Shown here: positions 1 to 12,800 of the stretch, one piece after another
How the letters are laid out: each line of letters begins with the position of its first letter
Numbering within the stretch: position 1 is the first letter of the stretch
Assembly: GCF_021130785.1 (NCBI RefSeq)
Contig: NC_060210.1
Span: 186,504,501 to 186,568,500 of the forward strand
Direction: 5' to 3'
Source: Homalodisca vitripennis
Taxonomy: Eukaryota; Arthropoda; Insecta; Hemiptera; Cicadellidae
Length of the DNA: 64,000 nt
Position numbers and translations under genes: made by a program
The notes under the pieces: model-generated
Databases searched by the model: none
Told to the model about the DNA's origin: nothing
What the model saw: only the letters and a program-made list of their open reading frames with translations

Positions 1-275
1 CAGTAATTAATAGTGCCAAAACCAGGCATACCCGTCATTAATAGTGCCAAACTGGACATGCCATATATAATTATTGCTGCACATAGACATAACAGATATT
101 AATAGTGCAAAACCGGACATACCTGTCATTAATAGTGCCAAAACTGGACATACTAGATATTAATAGTGCCAAAAATGGACATACTAGTCATTAATAGTGC
201 CAAAACTGGACATAAAGATATTATTAATGCCACACCTGGACATAATAGATATTAATAGTGCCAAACTGGACATAC
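1..275. repeat. Short tandem repeat, about 30-34 bp period
   Basis: About eight imperfect copies of a unit built on 'attaatagtgccaaaactgg' followed by 'acata' and a variable joiner such as 'ctagat' or 'cctgtc'. Copies differ by substitutions and small indels. The array touches the left edge and probably continues outside. It lies upstream of the last exon of gene A, so it is probably inside that gene's last intron. No coding potential seen. Confidence 0.85.
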
Positions 276-900
276 CATGTTTTAGGAGAATTCGAAATAA
301 CTTGACAAACGACTAACTCTGAAGAACTGCCCGGCCGATTTCCCTGGCATTCGTTTTAAATTATAGGAAAGAGACCTTGGTATTTTAGTATTTCACTTCT
401 CGAGTGTGATTGAAATGGCTTAAATTTCGCCATCATTAACAGCTTCGTTCTCAATCATCGTTAAGAGAGATAAATACACGTAGGTATTTCAATGTATAAT
501 ATTCGATGAAATAGCCTTAGTACAACAACATATATGAAAACTAATTTAGGGTGTTTAAAACGCTCATTGGAAATTTTAAGATTTTGATCCATGGACCAAG
601 AAAAGCCATAAAATAAAAGTAAACTATACTCTATCTGTTGTTCGATTATTTCATCAATGAATCCGATCTTTTTGTTTAAAAATAATATTCTAAAACTAAC
701 CAAAGAGCATTTGTTATGTAGAGGGGATTTAAAACAATTTTATTGTTATTACATGTTTTATTTTTGAACTGTTATATTATTGCGGAGAAACTTGAGACTG
801 GAGTTTAAAATTATAAATCCATTTAAATTATTCTCTCGTTTCTCAGCGAATCAGTCAGTGCACTTCTATCATAAATTTAGATTTTCTCTTCATGTTCCAG

Positions 901-1059
901 GTATTGTATATAGACGGGTCTTCTCCAGACAAGGAGCCTTTAGAGATCAACATCCCGGGCTGTGACTCTCCCTGTGACTTTTATCTGCTGTTGAACAAAA
1001 CTGAGAAATACACCAACATCACAGATTGGAAGAGGGAGTGTCAAATTATAGACAACTAA
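901..1059 (+). CDS. Gene A, last exon only: histidine acid phosphatase C-terminus
   Basis: Single 159-nt terminal exon after a 'catgttccag' acceptor, ending in TAA. It encodes 52 residues starting VLYIDGSSP and containing the paired-cysteine stretch GCDSPCDF, two N-glycosylation sequons (NKT, NIT) and the terminal segment TDWKRECQIIDN. Length and phase (0) equal exon 7 of genes B and C, and the sequence aligns residue by residue, so this is the 3' end of another member of the acid phosphatase cluster. The first six exons, with the catalytic motifs, lie left of the window, so activity cannot be judged. Known of the family: branch-2 histidine phosphatases hydrolyse phosphomonoesters, often as secreted or lysosomal glycoproteins. 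Confidence 0.85.
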   Translation, partial: VLYIDGSSPDKEPLEINIPGCDSPCDFYLLLNKTEKYTNITDWKRECQIIDN

Positions 1060-1124
1060 GGAATTCAATGTTTTGTTTAAATTACAAACAGACTCATGTT
1101 TAACTAACTTTATAATATAAAAAT

Positions 1125-1130
1125 AATAAA
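1125..1130 (+). promoter_or_regulatory. Poly(A) signal of gene A
   Basis: AATAAA 66 nt after the stop of gene A in AT-rich sequence, the first canonical signal downstream. Confidence 0.5.
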
Positions 1131-2070
1131 ATTAATATAATTCTACACTAGTACTGTTTTATGTTCAATTATCTTTAAGTGATAAAATGCTAACTGAATT
1201 AATATTATATTTTATAGTTAACGTATTCAATATTTATTATATATAATCACATTTGCAAAAATGTTTAAATGAGATCGTAATGAATTAGATCATTATAATT
1301 GAGCTGATCAGACAATATCGATTAGTTCTGGTATTGCATTTTTTTTCAATAGTTCTTACTATTTGTTCAAAGAAATATTGTTTATTCTAACTGAATTTGT
1401 AAAATATAGCTTAGACAGAATGAACCAATACAAGTATAATAATAATTATTACATCTTTAAAATAATATAGCATGAACTGTAAAATTCTGTATATATTTCT
1501 AAAAACATTTATACAAGTATGAAATAGTTGTAACAGATGAATTACACTAAAAAACTTTAATATTCATATGTCTATATTTATTCCCGGGTTTTATAAGTGC
1601 ATAATTCTTAAAAGGTTTTATAACTCTCAAAAGTCACATAAAACCTCATAAAAAGTCATAATTTAAACAAAGAGAAGAAAATTTTTATAACAAACACAAA
1701 TACATTTGGTTGCTAATTAATCATATATTCTAAATGACGCCATCCATAACGATACGATAAAAAGGATGTAAAAGAGCACGAGATACAACACATTGTTCTT
1801 ACGGGAAAAAACATAAGGTAATTACACCACAGCCGGCTACTAATGCTCTGTGCTGGCCAAATTATAATTATTATATATCTATTGTATGATTTTATAATTT
1901 TCAGAACACGTTTTTTAACAGCAACAGATAATCTGAATTGTGTTAGTTAACATGATGTGATTCTAGTAATTATGGGTATTCTATATACTAGTAACATATA
2001 TAATATAAATATATTATATATAGACCCTATATATATTATATAAGTATATTATACATATTTACACATAATT

Positions 2071-2343
2071 TCAATAAACATTGAATCCCAAAAAAAATAC
2101 TTGGTCCGCCGGGATTCGAATCCGGATCTCTCACTTGCCGGGTGAATGTGCTACCATTACACCGCAGAGCCCTTACATTTTACGATTCAATTATTCTATA
2201 TTTGGAAGTACCTGTCACATATGCGTTTAAAAAACTAAAGTAACATGTGATCGGAAGACCTGTCAAATGACTTTTATTTATATTGATTAAATTTGCATAA
2301 ATGGCAATAGCCGAATTTAATATTTCAATAAACATTGAATCAC
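2071..2343 (-). mobile_element. tRNA-derived SINE, copy 1
   Basis: On the minus strand there is a pol III promoter-like tRNA region: an A box around 'gcggtgtaatggtagcac' and a B box 'ggattcgaatcc', with a stem-loop where the anticodon arm would be. The acceptor ends do not pair, so it is not a functional tRNA. The unit is bounded on both sides by the same 'ttcaataaacattgaatc' sequence (2071 and 2325), giving a 254-bp period. Related copies occur near 6.9-7.2 kb and 33.3-33.5 kb. Confidence 0.75.
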
Positions 2344-3729
2344 TAAAAGGCCTTGTTGCCTTTCTTAGAAATCAATAGAGAATTTTTTTCCAGAAAATAA
2401 GGAAATCTTTAGGTGCACTAAGTCGAAATAGGAGGATATCTAATGGGTGAAGAATATGGAATAACGTCTTTATCACGGATAATATGTGTATTATCTTCAC
2501 ATACTTACAATCAACCGTGTTTAACACGGAATTAATTTTAAATAAGAATAAACTAATCATCTGCAGATCCTTAAAGTGGTGACTTTGAGTCTCTTTATCT
2601 AATTGAGTGATGGTTATATCACTATTATTAGTGTCTGCGATCGGCTTTTAAGCGTCTCAAGAAAAAAAATATCTGAGAAAAACCTAAGTGCAGGTATAGA
2701 TAGAATTTTAGGAAAAGTTCCTACATTAAGGAAAACCCAGATTGGGTTCTTATACACTTTGGTTCTCAGCTCCTAGATTATTTTTAACAGATTATTGTTT
2801 CTTTTTAAAATTCCCTCAGTATGACAGTCGCTATTTTGCGAAACAATCAATGTAAGATATTTATAGCTTTGGAATTATAGGGCAACGTTATTTCGAAGAA
2901 GGGGTGTATTGTGTTCATCATGAGGTACACTTCCAACATGACGAGTATATTGTTTGACAATGCTCAAATACCTTTTAAAATATGTTACGTTTACTACCTA
3001 TACCATAAATCTCAGTATTGAAAAGCCAATCCAAATCTAGTTGCGAGAAGAAAGATACAAAATGATACAAAATTGTACAGTGGTAAAAATAAGACGGAAA
3101 TGATTTATACCCTCATGCTACATAAAACTGGTTTAATATCGCGGAAAATTAAGCTGTAAACAAATATAACTTCAATGTGCATTGGTGAGTCAGAAAGAAG
3201 ATAACGATATGTTATAATGGTGATAACAATAATTTATCTGTCTTGTAGATTATCCATTCAAATAACCAATTGAAGATAGTAACTCTAAAACTAAGACCTT
3301 ATGGCTTATCGATCACAACATTTAGGTAGATCTTCGTTGTTGTTCATTACACAAGAAATTATTATTTGGCTCTTGAAAACCTTCAGAATGTGCAATAAAT
3401 ACTTGAAACATCGCAACCTCTGAAATATTGGAGGCTCTCAAAATGTAGGTATTTAGTCTCAAAATCTCCAGGCATCAAGGAAGCTCTGGTATCTTTCGGC
3501 CTCAGGAGCTGCCGGCCTATTATAAAAATCTTACTTTCCATACTGTACATAAGTGTTAAGGAAAAAAATTAAAGAAAACGAGTTTCGCCCTTTTTTGTCC
3601 ATAAAATTATTAGCTGAAGAAATGTATAACTTATGAATGTTAGACCCTTTAGATATTCCGCAGGCTTTTAGAGTAACATTGTACGATGTTACTCTAATTG
3701 CATGAATAGGGCTATCTTATAGTACAGCC

Positions 3730-4230
3730 ACCTTGAGAAGGATAGTAAGTAATATTCCAGCTACCTTGAACATAGGGAGGCTAATTCTCTACCAGGCAGA
3801 GTTGGACGAGGAGGACTCTCCCCTGATTCTACGCTATCTACTTTGAGAGAAGGGAGACTAGCTTCCAGGCTTCACCAGTCGGGTTCGAAGAGGAAGACTA
3901 CTATGAGGCTAGTGGGGACTATTCCAGCTACTTTGAAAGAAGGGTGCCTAGCTCTCTTCCCAGCTATATCAATCAAAGTTTAAAGAAGAGGGCTTTCCCA
4001 TGAGGGTGGATAGTGAGCACGCCAGCTACCTTGATGAAGTGGGGCTCTCTCTTTCATACTATACCAGCCAAATAGGGAAGGGAGGTGCTCTCCCGTGAGG
4101 AAGGATAGTGGGAACTACTCCAGCTACTTTGAAATAAGGGAGACTTGATGTCTTCCAGGCTCTACTGGAAGGATAGTAAGCGGTACGCCAGGTAACTTGA
4201 AAGGAACCTCCCTCACTTCCAGGCTTTCAA
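3730..4230. repeat. Degenerate tandem repeat, roughly 65-105 bp period
   Basis: Five or six diverged copies of a motif like 'ggatagtgggaactactcc' followed by 'agctactttgaaagaaggg' and a 'ttccaggct' stretch, starting near 3737, 3828, 3903, 4008, 4105 and 4171. It is less AT-rich than its surroundings. Open frames crossing it follow the repeat and are not credible genes. Confidence 0.55.
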
Positions 4231-5517
4231 AAAATTGTTTACAAAGGTAACGCCATTTTTCTAACAATAATCTTTTGAAGTAAATTATATCCGCCGGTAG
4301 AGTTACCTCTACCTCAACATCACGATATCTGATGTGTGTGATGTATACCACTCGCACTAATGGTTATTATTACATATTGTTATTTGCCGTAGCCAGTTTA
4401 TGATCTTGTGGAAGGTATAAACTAGTCACAAGATAACCCTTGTGCTGAATGTAACATTAACAGTATGCACGACTGGCCAGGAGAAGGGCTGGTATTGAAT
4501 TCCAATACTATCTGGCTTAATTATAGAGTAAGGCATTAAAAAAGGAAAGAATATTATGTGGTTTGCTTATTATCATGAAACTTTGATAAAGTCTGAAAAG
4601 TAATGAAAACTATGTTATACATCTTCAACTTATTTGCAACTCTTTGCTGAAAAACAAAACTCAATAGAGCTGGTTTTGTTTGAAACTTTAAGTTGATGAA
4701 TGTTATCCTTTCTAATGTGTGTGGTAGAAATCATGTTCTCGAGGTATCTGTAAAAATGTTGAATCGTACTGTTTAATCCCTCTTTTCACCCACTTATACA
4801 AAAGACTAATTCCGCAGGCTTTGCAACTTTCCATCTGTTATCACTATGGTTGAATAAATTCAGTTTTTTAATTAACGCCAATAAATCTAAAAATCATTCA
4901 AAAAGTTTCAAGAAATATGTTGATTTATAAAGTACATATTTTGTATAAGACATAACGCCTTGTTAGACAACTATACGTACTTTTACTTGACAAGGAGAAT
5001 TTTTTTACAAACAACTAATCTGGCAGGCGATAAAGTTTTAAGTTGATTCAAACGTTAAGTTTGACTAAAGTAACCATATTATAAGAATAGTAAATGTTAG
5101 GTTAGAAATAATAGTTGTAAGATAAACAATAAAAATTGCAAAACCGTTATTTGTATTTAAAAAGATCAGGCAATTCGGATTTTTAAAATGTTGTTTTTAT
5201 TTTTTCAAAGAATCTTGCCATGGTGCAATTTCGGCGGAATAGAGAACCGTGCTTCTAGGGGACAAACTACAATTTTTATCTTGAAATAAATTCTATTATT
5301 AACGTTTTCTCATCGTTAAACGTGTTCTTGTCTTAATATCTCTAACCTTTAACATGTGGCTGGTGTTATCTCCCTTCTTTGTTGTACCGTGTTTATTATT
5401 ATTTCTTACTGTTCCATTTTTCTTATACGCTGTTTTAGTTACATAGCAGAACGTTTACTGGTTAGTAATTATAAGTGTTTGATATTAACTTTTTTAACGT
5501 ATTAAAACGATTGCGAA

Positions 5518-6792
5518 ATGTGTAGGCGATATCTGCTTTTGATTTGTGTTCCTACATTGGCAACCCTGCTGATAACTTACTATGCATCGGATGAGGTGCC
5601 TCCACCGAGGGACATTGACAGTGTTGCCACATCTACCGCCATCAATGTTACCAACATACGTGGTGCAAGAGCAACACCGACTCTGCAACTAGTGGTTGTC
5701 GTAAGTTTTAAACATAGCCACAACAGTTCATATTCTTTATAGATGTGTGAATATTATTAGGAAATCTAATTATAAAATATATAAATATACTGAAATTGAA
5801 ACTAAAACTCTAAACTGAAATGATTTTTTAGATCTCTCGCCATGGAAAGAGAGGGCCATACACAACCTTCCCAACCAGTCCATACCGTGCCGAAAACACC
5901 ACTATATGGCCTTATGGTCCGCGTGAGCTTACCTCAGTATGTACGATTTATTTATTTTTTATTTTATATGCTATAACTCTCTCTCTCTAACCCAATACCT
6001 CTAATTATACAATACTATTTATAGTACACTAAATGTTAGTCTCTGAAAAAGGTTAGACATTTCAGAAGTATTATTATAATATGAGGTCGAAGGACGTTTA
6101 CTCTGTTGCTCATAGTACAATAATTAGATAGCTGTTAATTAAGGGTTACCAATCTTAGAAGTTGTACTATTGACTGATACCGCTCAAGATAATAATGGTG
6201 ATGAATCTATTCATACGAGTATATACATACATATTCACGTATTTGTCTAAGTCAATTCACAATATTCCTTGAGTTACAACAAGTAATACAGGGGTATTCG
6301 TTGTATACTATTATATTTGACTGTTGATACTGTATTTACGTTTATTTTAAATTGGGAAATCTCCGTTTGTCGATAAAGAAGGACAATTAGCATATTCACA
6401 TTACTCATATTCTTCTTTGAAGGTTATTTTTGTCGATGGAAGGATTGTGAAGGAAACAGGATTTTTCAGGGCATTTGCCATCGTTCCTGTTTCCTTCACT
6501 CACGTTCTTTTTAGCCACTTATCCTATTGTAAAGTAAAAGTTCACCAATGAAACCATAAATTATTGTGGTTTAAATTGTAAATTACATATTATATTCAAG
6601 TAGGAGTTGTATAAATAAATTTAACTCTGAACACAGAAGTAGTCAAAGAGTTTACTGTGAAGATGTAAATATGATTCTTAAATTTTCTGGGAACAGTACA
6701 AACTTTTAAAACTGCTGGCATATGGACTAGCTGTTTTAATATTATTATGTGTGTTTGATTTCTGTAGAATATTATATTGTAAAGCAATTAGT

Positions 6793-6862
<70 letters not shown>

Positions 6863-9800
6863 CTTATCAATAAACATTGAATCACAAAATGTACTTGCTT
6901 GAACACTCACCCAGAATGTGAGATATCTGGGTTCGAGTTCCGCCGGAACAAGTACTTTTTGTGATTCAGTGTTTATTGAAAAATTATAAAAATTTAATTA
7001 GGCTCTTTTGACATTCATACAAATTTAATTAATGTAAATAAAAGTCGTTTTACAGGTATTTGGTCTTCCGATCATATGCTAGTTTGGTTATGTGAACGCA
7101 TATGTGACAGATACGGCCAAATACAAAATAATTGAATCGTAAAAAGTAAGGGCTCTGTGGTGTAGTGGAACACACTCACCCATCAAGTGAGAGATGCGGG
7201 TTCGAGTTCCGGTCATATATATGGCAACTGTCAGTTCAAGAGTAGATTTTCAGATATACGGAAGTTTTCAGAGAGGACGCATGCAGATGTACAAACTAGG
7301 GCTGAAGATCCGTTCCTTATACAATGGATTTTTGGATGAGTTGTACTACGGTGAAGACTTCGTAGCCAAGAGCACCGCGTTCGAACGTACCATACAGAGC
7401 GCCCAACTATTCCTGGCCGGGCTGTTCCCTCCCAGAGACTTCCAGGTCTGGAACAAGACCCTGCTTTGGCAACCCATTCCGGTGTTCCACAGTAGTGTGG
7501 ATTATCAAGAGGTTTGTAATCAGAACCATTGATTTATTTATACATGACTAGTATACCTTAAAAGTTACAACAATACACACTCATATATTTATATTTTGTT
7601 TTCATATAATTATTACGTCTCAATTGCATCATAAGTCTGTTATTGAAGACAAAAAAAGGATTTTATTCTCTGTTATCACCTTATGTAACATTTAAAATTT
7701 ATCGATTTTTAATTGTTTTTAAAATTACTTTCAGATGGCAAACGTGTCTCAAACCAAATGGTGTCCCAAATTCCGTGTCGCAAAGGAAAAGGCAATAGCT
7801 GAATTCCAACAAGAATATCGAAGTGATATTATAGAATTCTTCAAACTTGTCAACCCTTACACCAGAATGGACCAACTGGAGACCCTGGATACCACTGTTT
7901 CCATTTCGTTAGCAATCTTTGTAATGTGGGAGTCTTTCTATACAATGGTAAGCCCCTGCTGAAATGTCATAACATACCTTGTAACCTTACATGTAACCTA
8001 ATTAAGAATTAAATTCGATAATCTTTTACGTATCTTTATTAATTTTCTTACATAGCTGGAATTTTGTGTAGCAATCACTAACAATAAATATATAACTTTT
8101 AAGTTCCTCAGAGGGTTCACTTCTGGCTAGTTTACACCTTCCAGTTGTGAAACCACACAGAGTACAGCAAAACCAATGTGTCACTTAAATATAGACAACC
8201 TTATGGATGTCCAGGATCAGTACATCACTAACTTCAAATTTTGAAATTCTGGGACGCAAGTGTAATTCGACAGGTCTAGTTACTGCGGGAGATGACTGTA
8301 GGGTTCGTACTCTAAGAGTCAAACCGGCGTAGAAATAAGGGTGTGCCACTCCTTGCCTGCTTTGACTGGAGAGGCTGGTTCAGAGGTGGCTTTCCCTTCT
8401 TCCAAGAGGGCATGACTTGAGATTAGTGCCCTAAATCCTTCCTTACACATCCATAATGCATCGGAAACAGCGCGAAGGTCCTTACGGGAATAGATGCAAA
8501 TTTTTAGTTTTTCTTTTAAGTTCATGTTAAAGTTAAATGTGATAAATTGATTTCATTCTATTGTTTGGTTATGCAGTACTGGACTGCAACTTTAAAAATG
8601 ATTTGTTAATACGTGAAATTAATAGGGTGCCTCCAATTTCTTCCTTCTAACATTAAAAAGAATTATTAGTAGGTCTCACCTAGGCCCAAATATAATAAAA
8701 TAATTTACAAGGGTTACGAAATTTACATAAAACATATTTTAATATTTTTAAATGTATTTTTAGAACTACGGAAAATTTTCGATTAAATTTCGTAATCAGA
8801 AATACAAAAATCCTATTTACGGACGTTTAAAGTTTTTTGACATCTGTTAATGATTGTAGACTCTTGGAGAAATTGGAAAATTCTTTAAATATTACTAAAT
8901 GTTAACAAAAACATTACTTTTTTCAAAATTGTTTATTTCTTGGACGAGGCCTTTCGAAACCAAAGGTTTCATCTTCAGGCAACTCCACAAATAAATATTT
9001 ACACACTGTTTGTTAAAATTAATATTTTGGAAAAAATTTTGGATATATTTCAGTCAGTATGAAAAATTAGATTTGACTAGAGTTTAATTTTTGAATAAAT
9101 TGAGAAGAAAGAAGATTCCATTAGGGCCCTCTTCATTTTTCATGAGTTTTTCTTTATTTCTGTTTATGTATAGTGTTTCCCAAGCATTCAAGTTCATTGG
9201 TTTTGTTATTTCTTTTATTAATGTTAGATTTTTAATCGATGTTCTGTGTCCTGATTCAATGCAGTGCTTGGTTACAGCAGATTTGTCAACTCTTCCATAT
9301 TTTGTGTGTGATAAATGCTCTTTAAATCGTGTTTTTTTGTTCTTTTTGTTTGTCCAATATAAATTTTGTCACAGTCATCGCATCCAATTTCATAAATTCC
9401 CGATTTAATATCATTTGAAATTTTGTCCTTAGGGTTTCCTAGAATTTGGGATAATTTGTTGCTTGTTCTGTGAGTGACAGTTTTATTTGTATGCTTTTTA
9501 AAAGTTTTGTATATTTGGTTTGAAAAAGTACTGTATGTTGTGCAAATAAATTCATGTTTTGTGTCTTGAGGTGGTCTTAATGTTGTCTTATCTTTTCCAC
9601 TTCTTCTTTTTAAAGCTTTTTTTAGTATATTCTCAATGAGTGTAGTGTAACCATTGAACATAGCAATAAATTTGATGTAATTTAGTGTTCCTTCTTGTAG
9701 TTTTCTATTGAAAGTGGTGTATTTAACAGTCTGTAAATCATTGAATTAAATTTTGCTCTTTTTTGTGCAGATGGATGGTTAGATTCATTGATGATGAACC

Positions 9801-12800
9801 TATCTGTATGAGTTGGTTTCCTGTAGATATCAAATTCAAACGTTGTTTCATTTCTAATAACTAATACGTCTAAAAATGGGATACTATTGTTTTGTTCAAC
9901 TTCATATGTAAATTTAATAGTAGGATAAAACGAATTTAGTGTTGTGATAAAATCGTGTATGTTTTCATTTTTATTAAATATTGCAAAAATATCATCGACT
10001 AATCGTATCCATTTTCTTGGGAAATAGTCGTTTTAGATTTGGCTGTAGTTTCAAAATAGCTCATACAAATTTTATGTTATTTTAATATTAATTTTAACAA
10101 ACAATGTGTAAATATTTAATTGTGTAGTTGCCTGAAGATGAAACCTTTACTTTCAAAAGGCCTTATCCAAAAAATAAACAATTTGGAAAAAAAGTAGTGT
10201 TTTCATTAATATTTAGTAATATCTGTTAATGAGTTTTAAAATTATGGACTCTTGATTTTTCTATAGATTAACTCAAATTCCGCTAGGGATGCAAAACAAT
10301 TATAAGTGCACAAATATTTTTATTCTTTTATATAATATAAAATAATACTTTGTTGAAAATAATTGTATTTTAAGAAAATAATAACTGCTTTGGTTGTAAA
10401 GCGTGGTTCCATGTTAGAGCACCATTATTAAAAAAACTTATTTCATTTATTTTCTGTTGATTTCTATAAATGTCATCACGTTAGAAGAGTGAAAGTAAAA
10501 ATGAGGATTAAATACAAAATTATTTTCAAAGTATTTTTAACGAAAGTGCCTAAAAATTAGTAGCATATATAGTATATAAATTCCTATTATTCTTTGAACT
10601 AAAAAACCTAAAAAATAACTGTGTGAAGAGACATGTGAACAGGTGTTGTTAAAGGAAAAATACGAATCGCATTTATAAATAATTTAATTGCAACAACCAT
10701 CTAATTATATAGGGTTTACAAAAATAGAAATTCTACAGACGGATTGGTTTCGTCACATTTAGATGATACGAATACTAAACGCATAAGACTATTACGATTT
10801 TATAAATTCAAAAATATTTTATGTGAGGAATATTCATTATTCAAATTAATGTGTGCGATACACTATAGTATTTTTTGGTTAATAATTTCTAACTGAAATA
10901 AAATAATTTTTACAAACAAATAAAATTTCAGACGTTATAAATATAGGATAATTTGTAGTACACATTTATAACAAAAAAGATATTACGATTGTATACAATC
11001 CCGCCCTACCCATAAAAAATTAAAGTTAAAAAAATAAAAACACTTTTACTTTTTTACTTTCAGGTCAACAAAGTATGACCTAATAATTTTATATAAAACA
11101 AAAATTTTCTTCATTAAATACATACAGTATTTTATTCGTCGCAGGTTATAAAGTAAAATTTAAAATTTACTTGAAAATATAACTTTTGTATGTCCCAACA
11201 GGTTGAGGAGGGACTTTCTCTACCATCTTGGGCCGAAAAATTCTACCCACAACCCCTTACCTTCTTGGCTGAGAAACTTTTGCGGGTAGCAGCCATAGGG
11301 TCAGACACGCAGATCAGGTATTTGGAAGGTAACCACATAAAAAACGTTCTTAACCTTCTTAACGTTCTATCTTAATTTTTTTTTTAATTAAATCATTCTG
11401 GACTTCAAACAAAATTTTTGTAAAAAATCCTCAGAAACAGCCTCAAGAATCAGAACTGCAAGATAAAAATTAAAATTCATTCGTTCTTAAGCTCATAGGG
11501 ATTTCGGAAAATTTCCGTTTTAATTTATAACAAAAACCAAAACACAACTCCTCGAGAACTTGTATTCTTCTTCGTGTAGCAAAACCAAAACCAAGGTTAA
11601 GCTTGCAAGACATGGTAAACCAAAAAAAAATTATGGTTGCCTGTAAAGTCGGTTTTACGGGCGAAGATTTTACGTGACAACGTCTTTTTCTCGGTAGAAT
11701 ATTTATTGATATGAATATTATTAAATTGCACAATAGGAACAAGGAATTGAATGAAAATAAGAATTGCACAAATTTTAACTATAGAAATATATTTTGTTTA
11801 CTAAAACATTGTACATAATTTGAAATTAATTAAAATTTGTTATTGTAAATGGTAAAGTTGAATAAAACATTTACTAAAATTGGAATTTGAAATTCTTGCT
11901 AAACACAGTTAAATTCTAACTCCGCGCGTGGTGATTGGTCGGTTTAGTTCGTTTGTTTGGTCGCACTGTTATGACAGGTTAGAGGTTATAATTTGTTATT
12001 TTAAATGTTTGACTAGCAATACGCGCTGTTTCTTCTCAATCGACTGAATTACGATTGATTGCAGAGTGATTTAAACTAATAATTTACTTAACACTATCAA
12101 CATTTGTCAATAGTATGACATAACCTATAAACTCAGTTTCTCAACTTTTGTGTCAATCTAACAATTAATCAATCAATCATAGTTTACGATAATGAAATAT
12201 CAGTGTACAATTATTTACCTTTATTGTTGTAGTTGTTGTAAATGACGAATCTAAGCACTCCACATTTTCACGAATAAACATAGTTATCTGCTTTATCCCG
12301 TGCGGCGGACCCACAGTTATCTGCTTTATCCCGTGCGGATCCCGTGCGGCGGACCCACTGGACGGGCATCGTAACGTTACCGGGCGTTACACTTTTTCAT
12401 GAGTGACTCCGAGCCGCAACCTAATTTAAGACGTTGTCACGTCAAAAACATAACACCAAAACCAAAACGATGAACGTAGCAAAGTCATAGTAAGAAACTG
12501 AAAAATGAGGATGAAAGATTTAAACGTTTACTTGAGACCAAGGAACTGTGACACGTAAACGTAAACAATATACTGTGTTCGACACACAGAGAAAACTATA
12601 ACATGTGATGCAGAAGATAAGACGTTACGTCATGGCGTTGTGAACATTTAAATCAAATGATATAGGCTACTGAATATATACAGAATGTATATATTCAACC
12701 TACATATAGACAATCATAAGTAATTTAGCTATAGTACCTACCTAGTAAAATTTGCTTATATCGCAAGATAACCGAATCAAACAATATTGAGCGTGGCTAC

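Larger units (their letters stand above)
1131..5517. other. Spacer between genes A and B
   Basis: No supported exon. It holds a SINE (2071-2343) and a degenerate tandem repeat (about 3730-4230). The rest is AT-rich sequence in which I see nothing. The promoter of gene B must lie in the last kilobase or in an unseen upstream non-coding exon. Confidence 0.6.

Noticed and set aside
4124..4357. 77-codon minus frame
   Set aside because: Overlaps the degenerate tandem repeat and has no supporting features.
7145..7217. Functional tRNA gene
   Set aside because: A and B boxes are present but the acceptor arms do not pair and the same unit occurs with a common tail in three places, so it is a SINE.
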